From positions 1,984,001 through 2,048,000 of the forward strand of contig NZ_CAJQUM010000001.1 of the NCBI RefSeq assembly GCF_907163265.1: 64,000 nt of DNA. Reading direction: 5' to 3'. Below are positions 37,685 through 45,960 of the stretch, one piece after another. A program made the translations under genes and the position numbers. The stretch's first letter is position 1, and every line of letters begins with the position of its first letter. Source of the DNA: Georgfuchsia toluolica. Its GTDB lineage: Bacteria; Pseudomonadota; Gammaproteobacteria; Burkholderiales; Rhodocyclaceae. Under the pieces are notes generated by a model. The model was not told the DNA's origin. It made no database searches and saw only the letters and a program-made list of their open reading frames with translations.

Positions 37685-38074
37685 ATGATCGGCCTGTTTC
37701 TCATCACGCACACGACTTACGGCGAATCGCTGATCCAGTGCGTCTGTCATGTGCTCAACAAGCGGCCGCCACAAGTGGCGCAACTGGGCGTTGCCTTGCA
37801 GGACGATCCGCTCAACCTGCTGCCGCTGGCGCGCGACATGATGAAGTGGGTCGATTCCGGCAAGGGAGTTCTGATCATGACCGATGTCTACGGCGCAACG
37901 CCGGCCAACATCACGATGAAGCTGCTGGAGCCGGGACGCATCGAAGGCCTCGCCGGCGTCAATTTGCCGATGCTGCTGCGCGCGCTGACCTACCGCGACA
38001 AGGACATGGAAACACTGGTGGCGCGTGCCACCAGCGGCGGCCGCGACGGCATCATCAACATGATGAAGCATTGA
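37685..38074 (+). CDS. PTS system IIA component, mannose/fructose (EIIA-Man) type
   Basis: 129 residues. The phospho-accepting His9 lies in LFLITHTTYGESL, and VLIMTDVYGATPANI is the second conserved block. In betaproteobacteria this gene usually precedes HPr and enzyme I and forms a regulatory phosphorelay rather than a sugar transporter. Here the expected HPr gene does not follow: a gene fragment and the oppositely oriented aldolase gene come next. Its phosphodonor must therefore be elsewhere. Confidence 0.9.
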   Translation: MIGLFLITHTTYGESLIQCVCHVLNKRPPQVAQLGVALQDDPLNLLPLARDMMKWVDSGKGVLIMTDVYGATPANITMKLLEPGRIEGLAGVNLPMLLRALTYRDKDMETLVARATSGGRDGIINMMKH

Positions 38075-38107
38075 ACGACTAAATCTCCCGGCCACAGAAG
38101 TGGCTGA

Positions 38108-38303
38108 TCAACCGTCCTGATTGATGGTCTTGATCAGTTGCGCAAGGGTAGCATCCGCCTTGTCGCTGCTCACCTGGCAGGTTCCGGCGGCTTCATGGCC
38201 GTCGCCGCCATATTTGAGCATCAGCGCGCCCCGGGTTTTCAGAATAACGCCGAAATCCACTTCAACGACATATAAACAGGACGCGGGTAATGCCGCGCCG
38301 CTG
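38108..38303 (-). pseudogene. C-terminal fragment of a DHH/DHHA1-family phosphoesterase
   Basis: The minus frame ending at the TGA at 38108-38110 reads YVVEVDFGVILKTRGALMLK, then YGGDGHEAAGTCQVSSDKAD and about 15 more residues. The GGxGHxxAG word is the DHHA1 hallmark, and its position near the C-terminus fits. A stop interrupts the frame near 38303 and no start exists, so the DHH half is gone. The fragment interrupts the usual PTS-IIA/HPr neighbourhood. Confidence 0.5.
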
Positions 38304-38333
38304 TGTCAGAGTGCTTCCATGGCGACGACCACT

Positions 38334-38375
38334 ATAACAAAAGGCCAGTGTCATCGCCATGCGCCGACACTGGCC
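38334..38375 (-). terminator. Intrinsic terminator of the aldolase gene
   Basis: On the minus strand, GGCCAGTGTC and GACACTGGCC (38366-38375 and 38343-38352) form a 10-bp stem with a 13-base loop, followed by TTTTGTT. It lies about 30 bp after the stop of the minus-strand aldolase. Confidence 0.75.
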
Positions 38376-38404
38376 AAACAAGGGATATCCCCGATTGCTC
38401 CCGG

Positions 38405-39349
38405 CTATACGGGTTGCGACGCGACGCGGTCGTAGAATTCGAGGACGCTGTCGCGGTGATCTGCGTCCATCTTCGCCATCGCCTCGCGCGGGTGCTGGTT
38501 GAGCGTCCCCGAGATCATGTAAGGGACCGAATAGCCCCACTCGATCTTGCGATACCACGGCAGGACGACCTTGTCGATCGCCTCGACCAGCGGCCGGACG
38601 CGGAACTTCGGGTTCTTGAGGAACGACAGCAGCAATTCGAGCGGGCAGTTGCCGGCGCCGCGGCCAAAGCCGTACAGGGTCGCGTCGAGGTAGTTCGCGT
38701 TGGCGATGATTCCGGCGATCGTGTTGGCGAACGCCAGTTGCTGGTTATTGTGCATGTGCAAGCCGATCGTCTTGCCGGGCAGATGTTCCTGGTAAAGATG
38801 AACAAGGTGCTCGATGTCTTCCTGATAGTAGTTGCCAAAACTGTCGACCACATAGATGACCGGCACGCGGCTCTTGCCGAGATCGTCGAGCGCCTCGTTC
38901 AGTTCGCGGCCGGTGACTGTCGACACCGCCATCAGATTGATCGTCGCCTCATAGCCCTTGTCCATGACGTGGTGAGCGAGTTCGACAGCCGCGTCGACCT
39001 GATGCGCATAACATGCGACGCGGACCATGTCGAGCGAGCTCTGGTCGGCCGGCGGGATGTCATTGAAATCGATGCGGCCGATGTCGGCCATCGCGGCAAA
39101 CTTGATCTTCTTCGGTTCCTTTCCGATGATGCGCTTCAGGTCGGGTTCGGCACAGAACTTCCAGGCACCGTATTCGGAACGGGGAAAGGCCGACTCGGAG
39201 CTGAGGTAGCCGATTTCCATGTAGTCGACGCCGGCGGCGGCTACCGATTCATAGACTTGCTTGACGAATGCATCATCAAACTGCCATTTGTTCATGAGCC
39301 CGCCGTCGCGGACGGTGCAATCGATGACTTTGATTTCTGGACGGTACAT
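38405..39349 (-). CDS. HMGL-like aldolase (4-hydroxy-2-oxovalerate aldolase type fold)
   Basis: 314 residues, TIM-barrel. VIDCTVRDGGLMNKWQFDD holds the metal-binding Asp and the catalytic Arg of the DRE-TIM family; GLHMHNNQQLAFANTIAG supplies the metal-binding His pair; GFGRGAGNCPLELLL is the conserved C-terminal loop. The true substrate is not predictable from sequence, as this subgroup is common next to varied gene sets. ATG 39349 follows AGAGGAT at about 10 nt; the longer frame to 39421 is not supported. Its neighbours are acyl-CoA metabolism genes. Confidence 0.82.
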   Translation of the reverse strand: MYRPEIKVIDCTVRDGGLMNKWQFDDAFVKQVYESVAAAGVDYMEIGYLSSESAFPRSEYGAWKFCAEPDLKRIIGKEPKKIKFAAMADIGRIDFNDIPPADQSSLDMVRVACYAHQVDAAVELAHHVMDKGYEATINLMAVSTVTGRELNEALDDLGKSRVPVIYVVDSFGNYYQEDIEHLVHLYQEHLPGKTIGLHMHNNQQLAFANTIAGIIANANYLDATLYGFGRGAGNCPLELLLSFLKNPKFRVRPLVEAIDKVVLPWYRKIEWGYSVPYMISGTLNQHPREAMAKMDADHRDSVLEFYDRVASQPV

Positions 39350-39592
39350 AGCGGAATTATCCTCTTGCAAATGTGGTGTGCTCTGCGTTGGTTTCTGCCT
39401 GAATCCCGTGAATGCGAGCACTGCAAAAGTATATCACCGAGGCACCGCCGGAGCTCTCGGGAGCCTTATCCCGGCAGGTTTTGCCGCCGTCGAACTCGCC
39501 AGGTTGAGAGAGGCTCCATCGATTCCGGGTATCCCATGCTATTTGAGAAACGCCGCATCGAGCAGGCTCAAGTTGACACCCGGCATCCGCGC

Positions 39593-40381
39593 TTATCGCC
39601 CCTTGAACTGCGGCGCCCTTTTTTCCAGGAAGGCGTTCAGCCCCTCCCGGTAGTCTTCGCTGTCCAGAAAAGCGAAGTTGTCGTGGAACTCGGCAGCGCT
39701 CAAGGCGCGCACTTCTGCCATCAGGCGCCGCACCAGTTGCTTGTGCGCACGAGCAACCAGGGGAGCGCCGGACGCAATGCGCATCGCGGCGGCATGGCAT
39801 TCGCGCTCGAGTTCATCATCATCAACAACCCTGGTGAGCAGCCGCTTCTCATAAGCTTCATGTGCCGACAGCAGGCGCCCTTCGAGCAGGATTTCAAGTG
39901 CAACGGCGGGGCCCGCAAGCGCTACCAGCCCGATCAGTTCGGTCGCCGCCATGGTAAAGCCCAGTTTCATGATGGGCGCACCGAAGCGTGCGCTTGAAGC
40001 GGCAATGCGCAGATCGCAGCAACTGGCGATCTCTAGCCCGCCACCGATGCAGGGTCCCGCGATCATGGCAACGGTGGGATGCCGGCAAGCCACGATTGAC
40101 TTCAGCGCCTCGGCCACCCAAACATCGTGATACTGCCGGGCCTGCCCGAAATCTGCACGCAACTTGAGGAACTCTTTTACGTCGCCACCTGCGGCAAAGC
40201 ATTCACCCGCGCCACGGATGACTATGCAGCGCAAGCTTTCATCGTCATGCAGCGACGTCATGGCCGATTTAAGTTCGCGCCACATCGCCGCATTAAGGGC
40301 GTTGAGTTTCGCTGGATTGGAAAGTATTAGCGTCGCTATCGGCGCTTCCGGATCGCGCTGCAACAAAATGCTCTTGCTCAT
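39593..40381 (-). CDS. Enoyl-CoA hydratase/isomerase family protein
   Basis: 262 residues, crotonase fold. IRGAGECFAAGGDVKEFL forms the first oxyanion-hole region and AGPCIGGGLEIASCCDLRIAA the second. RFGAPIMKLGFTMAATELIGL follows, where one of the usual catalytic glutamates may be replaced. It could therefore be a hydratase, isomerase or hydrolase on a short or branched acyl-CoA. It overlaps the GntR gene upstream by 4 bp, so the two are co-transcribed. Confidence 0.88.
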   Translation of the reverse strand: MSKSILLQRDPEAPIATLILSNPAKLNALNAAMWRELKSAMTSLHDDESLRCIVIRGAGECFAAGGDVKEFLKLRADFGQARQYHDVWVAEALKSIVACRHPTVAMIAGPCIGGGLEIASCCDLRIAASSARFGAPIMKLGFTMAATELIGLVALAGPAVALEILLEGRLLSAHEAYEKRLLTRVVDDDELERECHAAAMRIASGAPLVARAHKQLVRRLMAEVRALSAAEFHDNFAFLDSEDYREGLNAFLEKRAPQFKGR

Positions 40382-41067
40382 CTTGGTCTTTGCAACTGTG
40401 CCAGTGCCGCGCGGCCCGAGAGCAGGTGGTCGTGCATGGCACGCCCCGCTTCGTTGGGCTCGTGGCGCTTGATTGCGGCCATCACCTGCCGGTGCTCCAG
40501 CATCGATTCATGGATGCGGCCGCCGACTTCGAGCGACTGGCGCCGCGTCAGCTTGATGACCTTGCGTGTATCCTCGATCAATTGTTTGAGCCAGCGATTG
40601 CCGGCGATGTCCTGCAAGGCGGTGTGGAAAGCGTCGTTGGCCGCGAAGAAGCGGTTGGTGTCGCCTGTCGCGGCATGGTGTTCGAGGTCGGCGTGGATAT
40701 GTTCGAGTTCCGCGATATCGCGCGCGCCTGCCTTGAGTGCCGCCTCATAGGCGGCGCGCCCTTCGAGTAGCGCCATGATCGGAAAAACCTCATCGAGGTC
40801 GGCATCCGACAGTTCGGCGACGTAGCAACCGCGCCGCGGCTTGAGCAGCACCAGGCCTTCCGATGCCAGCACCTTGAGCGCTTCGCGCATCGGCGTGCGC
40901 GAGATGCCGAACTGGTCGGCCAGCGCCTGTTCGTCGATCCAGCTGCCCGGCGCGAGTTCGTGCGCAAAGATACTGGCGCGCAGGCGCTCGGCGACCTCTT
41001 CGTAGAGGGCGGTGCGGGTGATCGTCGTGGCGCCGGAAGCGGCGGCGCGCGTAGTAGTTGCATTCAT
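40378..41067 (-). CDS. GntR-family regulator (FadR/FCD subfamily)
   Basis: 229 residues. A winged helix-turn-helix domain (about 20-85, ELAPGSWIDEQALADQFGISRTPMREALKVL) is followed by a helical FCD ligand-binding domain (DAFHTALQDIAGN, HRQVMAAIKRHEPNEAGRAMHDHL) with the His/Asp residues that usually bind a metal. FCD regulators sense small acids or acyl compounds. It is divergent from the methylmalonyl-CoA mutase gene with 119 bp between, so it may control both directions. Confidence 0.9.
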   Translation of the reverse strand: MNATTTRAAASGATTITRTALYEEVAERLRASIFAHELAPGSWIDEQALADQFGISRTPMREALKVLASEGLVLLKPRRGCYVAELSDADLDEVFPIMALLEGRAAYEAALKAGARDIAELEHIHADLEHHAATGDTNRFFAANDAFHTALQDIAGNRWLKQLIEDTRKVIKLTRRQSLEVGGRIHESMLEHRQVMAAIKRHEPNEAGRAMHDHLLSGRAALAQLQRPR

Positions 41068-41186
41068 AATTATGGATAACGTATTATACAGGGGTGCCCG
41101 GTGTCAAGGGTTATATTCTTTCCGACCAACAAATAGATCGACGCTTTGCTGCTCACTGCCGGGCAGCGCATTGGAGCCGCAAACAA
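41068..41186. promoter_or_regulatory. Divergent promoter region between the GntR gene and methylmalonyl-CoA mutase
   Basis: The only AT-rich patch is ATAATTATGGATAACGTATTAT (41067-41088), at the GntR gene start. TATTAT/TATAAT hexamers on both strands (41082-41088) could be -10 elements. A TTGACA on the minus strand (41102-41107) is only 13 bp from the TATAAT, so the classic pair is not convincing. The imperfect ATAAT/ATTAT symmetry may be the GntR operator. ATG 41187 of the mutase has GGAG about 10 nt upstream. Confidence 0.35.
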
Positions 41187-43343
41187 ATGAGCAAATATCC
41201 AGAGGTCAAGGCAGCATCTCTCGGCGCATGGGCCACTGCCGCGGCCAAGTCGGCGCCGGGCGGCGCGGTGAGCAGGCTCGACTGGGTGACGCCGGAAGGC
41301 ATCGCCGTCAAGCCGCTCTACACCAGGGCCGACACCGAGAACCTGCCTTACGCCGACACCCTGCCCGGTTTCGAACCCTTCCTGCGCGGCCCGCAAGCCA
41401 CCATGTACGCCGTGCGGCCGTGGACCATCCGCCAGTACGCCGGTTTTTCCACCGCCGAGGAATCCAACGCCTTCTACCGCAAGGCGCTGGCCGCCGGCGG
41501 CCAGGGCGTGTCGGTCGCCTTCGACCTCGCCACGCACCGCGGTTACGACTCCGATCATCCGCGCGTGGTCGGCGATGTCGGCAAGGCCGGCGTGGCCATC
41601 GACTCGGTCGAGGACATGAAGATTTTGTTCGACGGCATTCCGCTCGACAAGGTGTCGGTATCGATGACCATGAACGGCGCAGTACTGCCGATCCTCGCCG
41701 GCTATGTCGTTGCCGCCGAAGAGCAGGGCGTAGCGCAAGACAAGCTCGCGGGCACGATCCAAAACGACATCCTCAAGGAGTTCATGGTTCGCAACACCTA
41801 CATCTACCCGCCCGAGCCGTCGATGCGCATCATCGCCGACGTCATCGGCTACACGGCGCGGAACATGCCGAAGTTCAATTCGATCTCGATCTCCGGCTAT
41901 CACATGCAGGAAGCAGGCGCGACCCAGGCGCTGGAACTTGCCTTCACGCTGGCCGATGGCCGCGAATATGTGAAGACGGCCCTGGCTGCCGGCATGGGCG
42001 TCGATGATTTTGCGGGCCGCCTGTCGTTCTTCTGGGCGATCGGCATGAACTTCTATCTTGAAATCGCCAAAATGCGCGCCGCGCGCCTGCTCTGGTGGCG
42101 CATCATGAAAGAGTTCGCCCCCAAGAACCCGAAGTCGCTGATGCTGCGCACCCACTGCCAGACCTCGGGTTGGTCGCTGACCGAGCAGGATCCCTACAAC
42201 AACGTGGTGCGCACTACCATCGAAGCCATGGCGGCGGTGTTCGGCGGCACGCAATCGCTGCACACCAATGCCCTCGATGAGGCCATCGCGCTACCGACCG
42301 AATTCTCGGCCCGCATCGCGCGCAACACCCAGCTCATCATCCAGGAAGAAACCCATATCACCAATGTGATCGACCCCTGGGCCGGTTCCTACATGATGGA
42401 AAAGCTGACGCAGGACATCGCCGATGCGGCCTGGGCCATCATCGAGGAAGTCGAGAAGATGGGCGGCATGACACATGCCGTCGAATCGGGATGGGCCAAG
42501 CTGCAGATCGAGAAATGCGCCGCTGAAAAACAGGCGCGCATCGACTCCGGCCAGGATGTGATCGTCGGCGTCAATAAATACAAGCTGGCAAAAGAAGCGG
42601 CGATCGATACGCTCGACGTGGATAACCATGCCGTGCGCGAAGGCCAGGTGGCACGTCTGGCGAAGATTCGCGCCACGCGCGATGGCGTCGCGGTACAACA
42701 GGCGCTCGATGCGCTCACCGATGCCGCCAGGAACAAGACCGGCAACCTGCTCGATCTCGCCATCAAGGCCTCGCGCCTGCGTGCGACGGTGGGCGAAATT
42801 TCCGATGCGCTGGAAAAAGTCTGGGGCCGCCATCGCGCCGTCAACCAGACCGTCTCCGGCGTGTATAGCGCGGCATTCGGCGAGGACGGCACCATGCAAA
42901 CATTGAAAACCGACATCGAAGCTTTCGTTGCCGAAGAAGGCCGCCGCCCGCGCATCATGGTGGCCAAGCTGGGCCAGGACGGCCATGACCGCGGCGCGAA
43001 AGTCGTCGCTACCGCCTTCGCCGATCTCGGCTTCGACGTGGACGTCGGCCCGCTGTTCCAGACCCCCGAAGAAGCCGCGCGCCAGGCCGTGGAAAACGAT
43101 GTTCATGCCATCGGCGTATCGACGCTGGCGGCCGGCCACAAGACGCTGGTGCCGGCGCTGATCAAGGCGCTGAACGACCAGGGCGCCACGGACATCATCG
43201 TCTTCGTCGGCGGCGTGATCCCGGCGCAGGACTACGACGCATTGTTCGCCGCCGGCGCCAGGGGCGTGTTCGGTCCCGGCACGCCGATTCCGGTTTCGGC
43301 GGCAGAAGTGCTGAAACAGATTCGCCTCGCGCGCAAGGGCTGA
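41187..43343 (+). CDS. Methylmalonyl-CoA mutase
   Basis: 718 residues in one polypeptide (the single-chain MutB/ScpA form). The N-terminal TIM barrel binds the acyl-CoA ([52 protein letters not shown]) and the C-terminal domain binds adenosylcobalamin through [10 protein letters not shown] (the DxHxxG motif). It isomerises (R)-methylmalonyl-CoA to succinyl-CoA. The frame is open to 41094, but [11 protein letters not shown] at 41187 is the family start. Its chaperone gene meaB overlaps the stop by 1 bp. No B12 riboswitch was seen. Confidence 0.96.
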   Translation: MSKYPEVKAASLGAWATAAAKSAPGGAVSRLDWVTPEGIAVKPLYTRADTENLPYADTLPGFEPFLRGPQATMYAVRPWTIRQYAGFSTAEESNAFYRKALAAGGQGVSVAFDLATHRGYDSDHPRVVGDVGKAGVAIDSVEDMKILFDGIPLDKVSVSMTMNGAVLPILAGYVVAAEEQGVAQDKLAGTIQNDILKEFMVRNTYIYPPEPSMRIIADVIGYTARNMPKFNSISISGYHMQEAGATQALELAFTLADGREYVKTALAAGMGVDDFAGRLSFFWAIGMNFYLEIAKMRAARLLWWRIMKEFAPKNPKSLMLRTHCQTSGWSLTEQDPYNNVVRTTIEAMAAVFGGTQSLHTNALDEAIALPTEFSARIARNTQLIIQEETHITNVIDPWAGSYMMEKLTQDIADAAWAIIEEVEKMGGMTHAVESGWAKLQIEKCAAEKQARIDSGQDVIVGVNKYKLAKEAAIDTLDVDNHAVREGQVARLAKIRATRDGVAVQQALDALTDAARNKTGNLLDLAIKASRLRATVGEISDALEKVWGRHRAVNQTVSGVYSAAFGEDGTMQTLKTDIEAFVAEEGRRPRIMVAKLGQDGHDRGAKVVATAFADLGFDVDVGPLFQTPEEAARQAVENDVHAIGVSTLAAGHKTLVPALIKALNDQGATDIIVFVGGVIPAQDYDALFAAGARGVFGPGTPIPVSAAEVLKQIRLARKG

Positions 43344-44323
43344 TGACAACGACTGCCCTTGGCGAGCAGGACGCCGCCCTGGTGAAGGGCGTGCTGGCGC
43401 ACGAGCGGCGTGCGCTGGCGAAGACCATCACGCTGCTGGAGAGTACGCGCGCCGATCATCGCGAGCGCGGCCGGCAGGTGCTGGAAGCGCTGTTGCCGCA
43501 CAGCGGAAAGTCGATCCGCATCGGCATCTCGGGTGTCCCCGGCGTCGGCAAGTCGACTTTCATCGAAGCGCTGGGCATGTTGCTGATCGGCCGCGGTCAC
43601 CGTGTTGCAGTGCTTGCCATCGATCCCTCGTCGTCGATATCCGGTGGCTCGATTCTCGGCGACAAGACGCGCATGGAACAGCTCTCGATGCGCGATGAAG
43701 CCTTCATCCGCCCCTCGCCTTCAGCGGGCTCACTGGGCGGCGTGGCCGACAAGACGCGCGAAGCGATGCTGGCCTGCGAAGCAGCCGGTTTCGACATCGT
43801 GATCGTCGAAACCGTCGGCGTCGGCCAATCCGAGACTGAGGTCGCCGGCATGACCGACGTGTTTGTGCTGCTGCAATTGCCCAACGCCGGCGACGACCTG
43901 CAGGCGATCAAGAAGGGCATTGTCGAACTCGCCGATGTGGTGGTTTTCAACAAGGCCGACATCGATCTTCGCGCCACCGAAATGGCGGTGGCGCAGATGC
44001 AGTCGGCGCTGGCGTTGCTACACCCGGCGACGCAGCACTGGAAAGTGCCGGTGCTGAAGATCAGCGCCACGCGCGGCGACGGCATCGACCTGTTCTGGCA
44101 AACCATCGACGGCTATCGCCAGTCGATGGAATCGCACGGCGCCATCGCCGCACGGCGCCGGCAGCAGGCGCTGGCCTGGATGTGGCACCTGATCGAAAGC
44201 GGCCTGCATCAACGCTTCAACGACAACCCCGGCGTCAAGCATGCATTGCCGGCATTGGCGCAGGCGGTACAGGCGGGAACCATCACACCCTCGGCTGCGG
44301 CCCGGCAACTGTTGAATTATTAG
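43343..44323 (+). CDS. meaB: MeaB/ArgK-type G-protein chaperone of methylmalonyl-CoA mutase
   Basis: 326 residues. A SIMIBI-class GTPase with Walker A GISGVPGVGKSTFIE (about 55-69), a switch-like DPSSSISGGSILGDKTRM stretch and NKAD for guanine specificity (VVVFNKADIDL). MeaB loads and protects the adenosylcobalamin of the mutase. It starts within the mutase stop (TGATG), so translation is coupled. Previously called ArgK in databases. Confidence 0.95.
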   Translation: MTTTALGEQDAALVKGVLAHERRALAKTITLLESTRADHRERGRQVLEALLPHSGKSIRIGISGVPGVGKSTFIEALGMLLIGRGHRVAVLAIDPSSSISGGSILGDKTRMEQLSMRDEAFIRPSPSAGSLGGVADKTREAMLACEAAGFDIVIVETVGVGQSETEVAGMTDVFVLLQLPNAGDDLQAIKKGIVELADVVVFNKADIDLRATEMAVAQMQSALALLHPATQHWKVPVLKISATRGDGIDLFWQTIDGYRQSMESHGAIAARRRQQALAWMWHLIESGLHQRFNDNPGVKHALPALAQAVQAGTITPSAAARQLLNY

Positions 44324-44341
44324 GATTTTTGGAGAACGCAT

Positions 44342-45874
44342 ATGCACGACATCATTCACCAGCTTGATGAAAAGCGCGACAAGGCCCGCCTCGGCGGTGG
44401 CCAAAAGCGCATCGACGCGCAACACAGCAAAGGCAAGCTGACGGCGCGCGAACGCATCGAAATCCTGCTCGACGAAGGCAGCTTCGAAGAGTGGGACATG
44501 TTCAAGGAACACCGCTGCGTGGACTTCGGCATGGCCGAACAGCAGATTCCCGGCGACGGCGTCGTGATCGGCTACGGCACCATCAATGGCCGCATGGTGT
44601 TCGTGTTCTCGCAGGATTTCACGGTCTTCGGCGGCGCGCTGTCGGAAACCCACGCAGAAAAAATCTGCAAGGTGATGGACAAGGCGATGCAGGTCGGCGC
44701 TCCCGTGATCGGCCTCAACGATTCCGGCGGTGCGCGCATCCAGGAGGGCGTGGCGGCGCTGGGTGGCTACGCCGACGTGTTCCAGCGCAATGTCATGGCT
44801 TCCGGCGTGGTTCCGCAAATCTCCATGATCATGGGTCCCTGCGCCGGCGGTGCGGTATATAGCCCGGCCATGACCGACTTCATCTTCATGGTCAAGGACA
44901 GTTCCTACATGTTCGTCACCGGCCCCGATGTGGTAAAGACCGTGACCCACGAGGAGGTGACGGCGGAAGAACTCGGCGGCGCCGTTTCCCACACCACAAA
45001 ATCCGGCGTGGCCGATCTGGCCTTCGAGAACGATGTCGAGGCGCTGATGATGCTGCGCCGCTTCTTCAATTACCTGCCGCTCAACAATCGCGAGCAGACG
45101 CCGGTACGGCCGACCAACGATCCGGCCGATCGTCTCGACTATTCACTCGACACCCTGGTGCCGGACAATCCGAACAAGCCCTATGACATCAAGGAACTGA
45201 TATTGAAGACCGTCGACGACGGCGACTTCTTCGAAATCCAGCCCGACAACGCCAAGAACATCGTGGTCGGCTTCGCCCGCATGGAGGGGGCCACGGTCGG
45301 CATCGTCGCCAACCAGCCCATGGTGCTGGCCGGCTGCCTCGACATCAAGTCGTCGATCAAGGGCGCGCGTTTCGTGCGTTTCTGCGATGCCTTCAACATT
45401 CCGATCATCACTTTCGTCGACGTGCCCGGCTTCATGCCCGGCACTGCGCAGGAATATGGCGGCATCATCAAGCATGGCGCCAAGCTGCTCTATGCCTATG
45501 CCGAGTGCACGGTGCCCAAGGTCACGCTCATCACGCGCAAGGCCTACGGCGGTGCCTACGACGTGATGTCGTCGAAGCACCTGCGCGGCGACGTCAATAT
45601 GGCGTGGCCCAGTGCGGAAATTGCAGTGATGGGCGCCAAGGGGGCGGTGGAAATCATCTTCCGCGAGGACAAGAGCGACCCCGAGAAGCTCGCTGCCCGC
45701 GAAGCCGAATACAAGGCCAAGTTCGCCAATCCCTTCATTGCCGGCGCGCGCGGCTTCATCGACGACGTAATCCAGCCGCACGAGACGCGCAAGCGCATCT
45801 GCCGCTCGCTGGCGATGCTGAAGAACAAGAAGCTGGAGAATCCGTGGCGCAAACACGGCAACATTCCGTTGTGA
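44342..45874 (+). CDS. pccB: Propionyl-CoA carboxylase, carboxyltransferase (beta) subunit
   Basis: 510 residues with tandem crotonase-fold carboxyltransferase domains: [22 protein letters not shown] in the N half, [19 protein letters not shown] and [16 protein letters not shown]; then [21 protein letters not shown] and [16 protein letters not shown] in the C half. It transfers carboxyl from biotin to propionyl-CoA, forming (S)-methylmalonyl-CoA. It begins 18 bp after meaB with GGAG upstream. The biotin carboxylase subunit follows after an 86-bp gap holding repeat A4. Confidence 0.95.
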   Translation: MHDIIHQLDEKRDKARLGGGQKRIDAQHSKGKLTARERIEILLDEGSFEEWDMFKEHRCVDFGMAEQQIPGDGVVIGYGTINGRMVFVFSQDFTVFGGALSETHAEKICKVMDKAMQVGAPVIGLNDSGGARIQEGVAALGGYADVFQRNVMASGVVPQISMIMGPCAGGAVYSPAMTDFIFMVKDSSYMFVTGPDVVKTVTHEEVTAEELGGAVSHTTKSGVADLAFENDVEALMMLRRFFNYLPLNNREQTPVRPTNDPADRLDYSLDTLVPDNPNKPYDIKELILKTVDDGDFFEIQPDNAKNIVVGFARMEGATVGIVANQPMVLAGCLDIKSSIKGARFVRFCDAFNIPIITFVDVPGFMPGTAQEYGGIIKHGAKLLYAYAECTVPKVTLITRKAYGGAYDVMSSKHLRGDVNMAWPSAEIAVMGAKGAVEIIFREDKSDPEKLAAREAEYKAKFANPFIAGARGFIDDVIQPHETRKRICRSLAMLKNKKLENPWRKHGNIPL

Positions 45875-45882
45875 AAAACATC

Positions 45883-45949
45883 TAGCCACAGAGATCACAG
45901 AGGAAACCAAACCCTCGGGCTCTGTGGTCTCTGTGTCCTCTGTGGCTAA
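45883..45949. repeat. CACAGAG-unit stem-loop repeat, copy A4 (between pccB and pccA)
   Basis: Left arm TAGCCACAGAGATCACAGAG (45883-45902) and right arm CTCTGTGGTCTCTGTGTCCT, ending CTGTGGCTA (45920-45949), pair around ACCAAACCCTCGGG. This is the most compact copy, with a short loop. It ends exactly where the pccA ribosome site AAAGGAG begins, so folding could affect pccA translation or protect the upstream message. Confidence 0.78.
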
Positions 45950-45960
45950 AGGAGTTTTAA

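Noticed and set aside
41083-41107. TTGACA and TATAAT on the minus strand as a promoter for the GntR gene
   Set aside because: The spacing is 13 bp, too short for a sigma70 promoter, so only the AT-rich patch is reported.
41068-41186. Cobalamin riboswitch before the B12-dependent mutase
   Set aside because: The leader is too short and lacks the conserved B12-box sequence.
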